5,661 nucleotides of DNA from Anaerolineales bacterium. GTDB lineage: Bacteria > Chloroflexota > Anaerolineae > Anaerolineales > DRMV01. Under the pieces are notes generated by a model, which did no database searches, was not told the DNA's origin, and saw only the letters and a list, made by a program, of their open reading frames with translations. The translations under genes were made by a program, and so were the position numbers. The stretch lies in contig WGAK01000077.1 in the NCBI GenBank assembly GCA_015494815.1, positions 1-5,661 on the forward strand, read 5' to 3'. Each line of letters starts with the position of its first letter. The first letter of the stretch is position 1. Shown in pieces: positions 5,638 to 5,661 of this stretch.

Positions 5638-5661
5638 TACCCGCACCCTCTTCTTGCAGGA

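Overview
The window is a GC-rich bacterial chromosomal segment with two head-to-head-organised halves that converge near position 3150. The best guess for the host is a member of the Chloroflexota (Anaerolineae-like), inferred from a 48-residue Flp/Tad pilin of the type common there, a bacterial Elp3 with the short CxxxCxxC radical-SAM motif known from Dehalococcoides, and dispersed GC-rich palindromes. No rRNA, tRNA, CRISPR array, transposase or phage gene is visible. This is a lineage guess from pattern memory, not a placement.

Positions 1-312 are gene-free. They hold a degenerate 7-bp tandem repeat, two palindromic units resembling dispersed intergenic repeats, two AT-centred palindromes and then a strong sigma-70-type promoter (TTGACC-17 bp-TATACT). 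This promoter starts a tight plus-strand cluster: an ECF sigma factor, a small soluble zinc-type anti-sigma factor, hisI, hisE and an M20 peptidase of the YgeY family. The first four genes overlap each other (4, 4 and 17 bp) and the fifth follows 26 bp later without a terminator, so they are most likely one transcript that ends at a GC-rich hairpin at 3127-3155.

The minus-strand half starts at a TTTACA-17-TATGCT promoter (5521-5549) that drives elp3, a tRNA wobble-uridine modification enzyme, and 26 bp downstream a small two-segment membrane protein resembling DUF3566. Then comes a 180-bp intergenic stretch with hairpins and an extended -10 promoter, and a very short gene (3178-3324) for a type IVb Flp pilin, convergent with the M20 gene. 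A weaker plus-strand promoter-like sequence at 5609-5637 may serve a gene beyond the right edge.

Functionally the window mixes regulation (sigma/anti-sigma), histidine biosynthesis (steps 2 and 3, by HisE and HisI), an amidohydrolase/peptidase of unknown substrate, tRNA modification and a surface pilin. The most noteworthy points are the apparent co-transcription of a possibly redox-sensing sigma/anti-sigma pair with histidine genes, palindromes placed like operators upstream of that operon, and a solitary pilin gene. I do not see a clearly new biological system here.
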